Below are positions 63,118-64,000 of a DNA stretch of 64,000 nt, piece by piece. This DNA comes from Eukaryota sp. TZLM1-RC (Eukaryota > Metamonada: BaSk clade). Both the position numbers and the translations under genes were made by a program. Positions within the stretch are counted from its first letter, which is position 1. Each line of letters opens with the position of its first letter. Below the pieces are notes generated by a model that did not search any database, had not been told where the DNA came from, and was given only the letters and a program-made list of their open reading frames with translations. Where the stretch lies: assembly GCA_040285825.1 (NCBI GenBank), contig JAUPSS010000004.1, forward strand, positions 6,703,658-6,767,657, given 5' to 3'.

Positions 63118-63276
63118 ATTCTTATTATTATTTAACTATTAATATTTATTTATTTAACTTATATTCATCAAATTAATTCATTATTGATTCAGTTTATGCT
63201 AAAAGTCAATGTTTTAATCAGGTTTATCAAAATAAAATGACTTAATCATCTTCGGAATTTACAAAATGCACAACAG
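63118..63276. other. Intergenic between convergent genes
   Basis: Short AT-rich spacer; TTATTTATTTAACTT-type runs. Nothing else seen. Confidence 0.5.
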
Positions 63277-64000
63277 CTACAAATACTGTGCTAAATCTGT
63301 AATGGTAACTGTGGCTTGCTTGGTATTTGACACTGGTAGAGGAATCTTGGTCTCAATACTTGAAGGAACTGCTAGATCCAAAGCAAATAGTTCAAAATCT
63401 TGAGGTAGGTCTGTCAAAGTAGAAGTGATGAAGTGTTGTCCAAAATCATCATCAAAATCATCAATCTCTACAGAATAATCAAAGCTCGTTATTGTAGGTT
63501 TAAAATCAGATTTTGATTGACTAAATCGCTTATCATTAACTTTTTTTGGTTCCACCGAATGAGGAATAAGTAAGTTCTTCAAGATTTTAATTCTAGAAAG
63601 TACTGATTTTGTCCCAGTTCCTAAATCTAAACTATCAAAATTGATTGAATCAATCCATTTTAAAACAGGGTCCTTCATCTCGAGTCTTTGCTCATGACCC
63701 TGACGAGCCCAACTCAATAACAACAAGGAAACACCATCAAAAGAACTTGTATCTGTAACGTGGTGTAACATCATCAAGAGGTCAGAAAGAAGAACCTTGG
63801 GGGGCAAAACTGATAGACGGTTTAAAACCCTGGTAAACTCAGCTGACCAATCAATCACATAGAGATCATTAATAAGTGGAATTCTGACAGTTTCTAAAGG
63901 AAAATTCATTCCAAAACAATTAATTACTGGTTTAAAAAGTTTGGAATATTTGAGAGCATGTGAATTACTGGTAGCCTTGGAAAAAACATCTAAGATAGTG
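63277..64000 (-). CDS. C-terminal part of an unknown protein, cut by the window end
   Basis: The minus-strand frame is open from the window edge (KATSNSHALKYSKLFKPVINCFGMNFPLE) to a stop at 63277, giving at least 240 residues. The ATG at 63909 is internal because the frame continues upstream with protein-like sequence. The first part is helical (RVLNRLSVLPPKVLLSDLLMML). The C-terminal third is acidic and probably disordered (VEIDDFDDDFGQH). No family recognised. Confidence 0.65.
   Translation of the reverse strand, partial: TILDVFSKATSNSHALKYSKLFKPVINCFGMNFPLETVRIPLINDLYVIDWSAEFTRVLNRLSVLPPKVLLSDLLMMLHHVTDTSSFDGVSLLLLSWARQGHEQRLEMKDPVLKWIDSINFDSLDLGTGTKSVLSRIKILKNLLIPHSVEPKKVNDKRFSQSKSDFKPTITSFDYSVEIDDFDDDFGQHFITSTLTDLPQDFELFALDLAVPSSIETKIPLPVSNTKQATVTITDLAQYL

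Noticed and set aside
1-64000. tRNA, rRNA and CRISPR arrays
   Set aside because: No cloverleaf with a GGTTCGAATCC-type arm, no rRNA-like block and no regularly spaced short repeats were seen. A covariance search could still find a tRNA missed by eye.
1-64000. Bacterial or viral origin of the whole window
   Set aside because: Spliced genes and many eukaryote-only proteins (RPB7, TFIIA, ASF1, DNAAF11, WASHC3) show it is nuclear eukaryotic DNA.

Overview
This is nuclear DNA of a unicellular eukaryote. Twelve or more genes are unmistakably eukaryotic: RNA polymerase II subunit RPB7, a RPC31/RPC7-like Pol III subunit, TFIIA large subunit, histone chaperone ASF1, Ran-binding MOG1, WASH-complex subunit WASHC3/CCDC53, flagellar dynein assembly factor DNAAF11/LRRC6, flagellar kinase CDK20/CCRK and a CM1/centrosomin-type microtubule-organising protein. 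DNAAF11, CDK20 and the CM1 protein imply a flagellated cell. A bacterial-type acyl-CoA:carboxylate CoA-transferase and an ornithine-racemase-like enzyme, both common in anaerobes, hint at an anaerobic or microaerophilic protist. The 29-32 nt introns and a giant multi-TM 'tiny macrocysts'-type protein fit a metamonad-like organism. That lineage is an inference; no rRNA is present to settle it.

Genes are compact, on both strands and mostly intronless. Four genes carry five introns of only 29-32 nt, which I placed by restoring conserved protein reading across them.

Between and inside the gene clusters lies a dense mobile layer of two kinds. (1) At least twelve remnants or near-complete copies of Fanzor (eukaryotic TnpB-like, RNA-guided RuvC nuclease) elements in five families: A (3269-3680, 12424-15095, 35064-37697), B (21253-23119, 37705-39220), C (17127-19640, 46868-48115), D (1-565, 10516-11570, 30095-30560) and E (45245-46510, 58406-60360). 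All visible copies are broken, but A1 and A2 each by a single, different one-base shift. (2) At least ten 5'-truncated non-LTR retrotransposon (LINE) copies whose C-terminal part has a CCHC finger and a restriction-like endonuclease domain.

Layout: 1-5.3 kb Fanzor and LINE remnants around PTRHD1; 5.3-9.3 kb amino-acid transporter and CoA-transferase; 9.3-15.1 kb LINE, Fanzor D1 and Fanzor A1; 15.1-17.1 kb J-protein and a small gene; 17.1-23.5 kb Fanzor C1, racemase, Fanzor B1; 25-34 kb WASHC3, RPC31, RPB7, DNAAF11, an unknown gene and a COMM-domain gene; 34.7-40.8 kb a nested block of tubulin fragment, Fanzor A2, Fanzor B2, NCBP2 pseudogene and GC-rich repeats; 40.9-43.3 kb TFIIA and the CM1 protein; 43.5-48.1 kb decayed DNA, Fanzor E2 and C2; 48.2-53.6 kb the 1800-aa membrane protein; 54.2-56.1 kb LINEs; 56.3-64 kb ASF1, a coiled-coil gene, Fanzor E1, MOG1, CDK20, a phage-like gene and a truncated gene at the end.

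The most interesting system is the Fanzor layer. In six cases the 3' end of the element points at, and lies within roughly 65-300 bp of, the start codon of a co-oriented host gene. Family A carries a conserved hairpin-rich non-coding block after its stop codon, a good candidate omega RNA, and a degenerate solo copy of that block lies elsewhere in the window.
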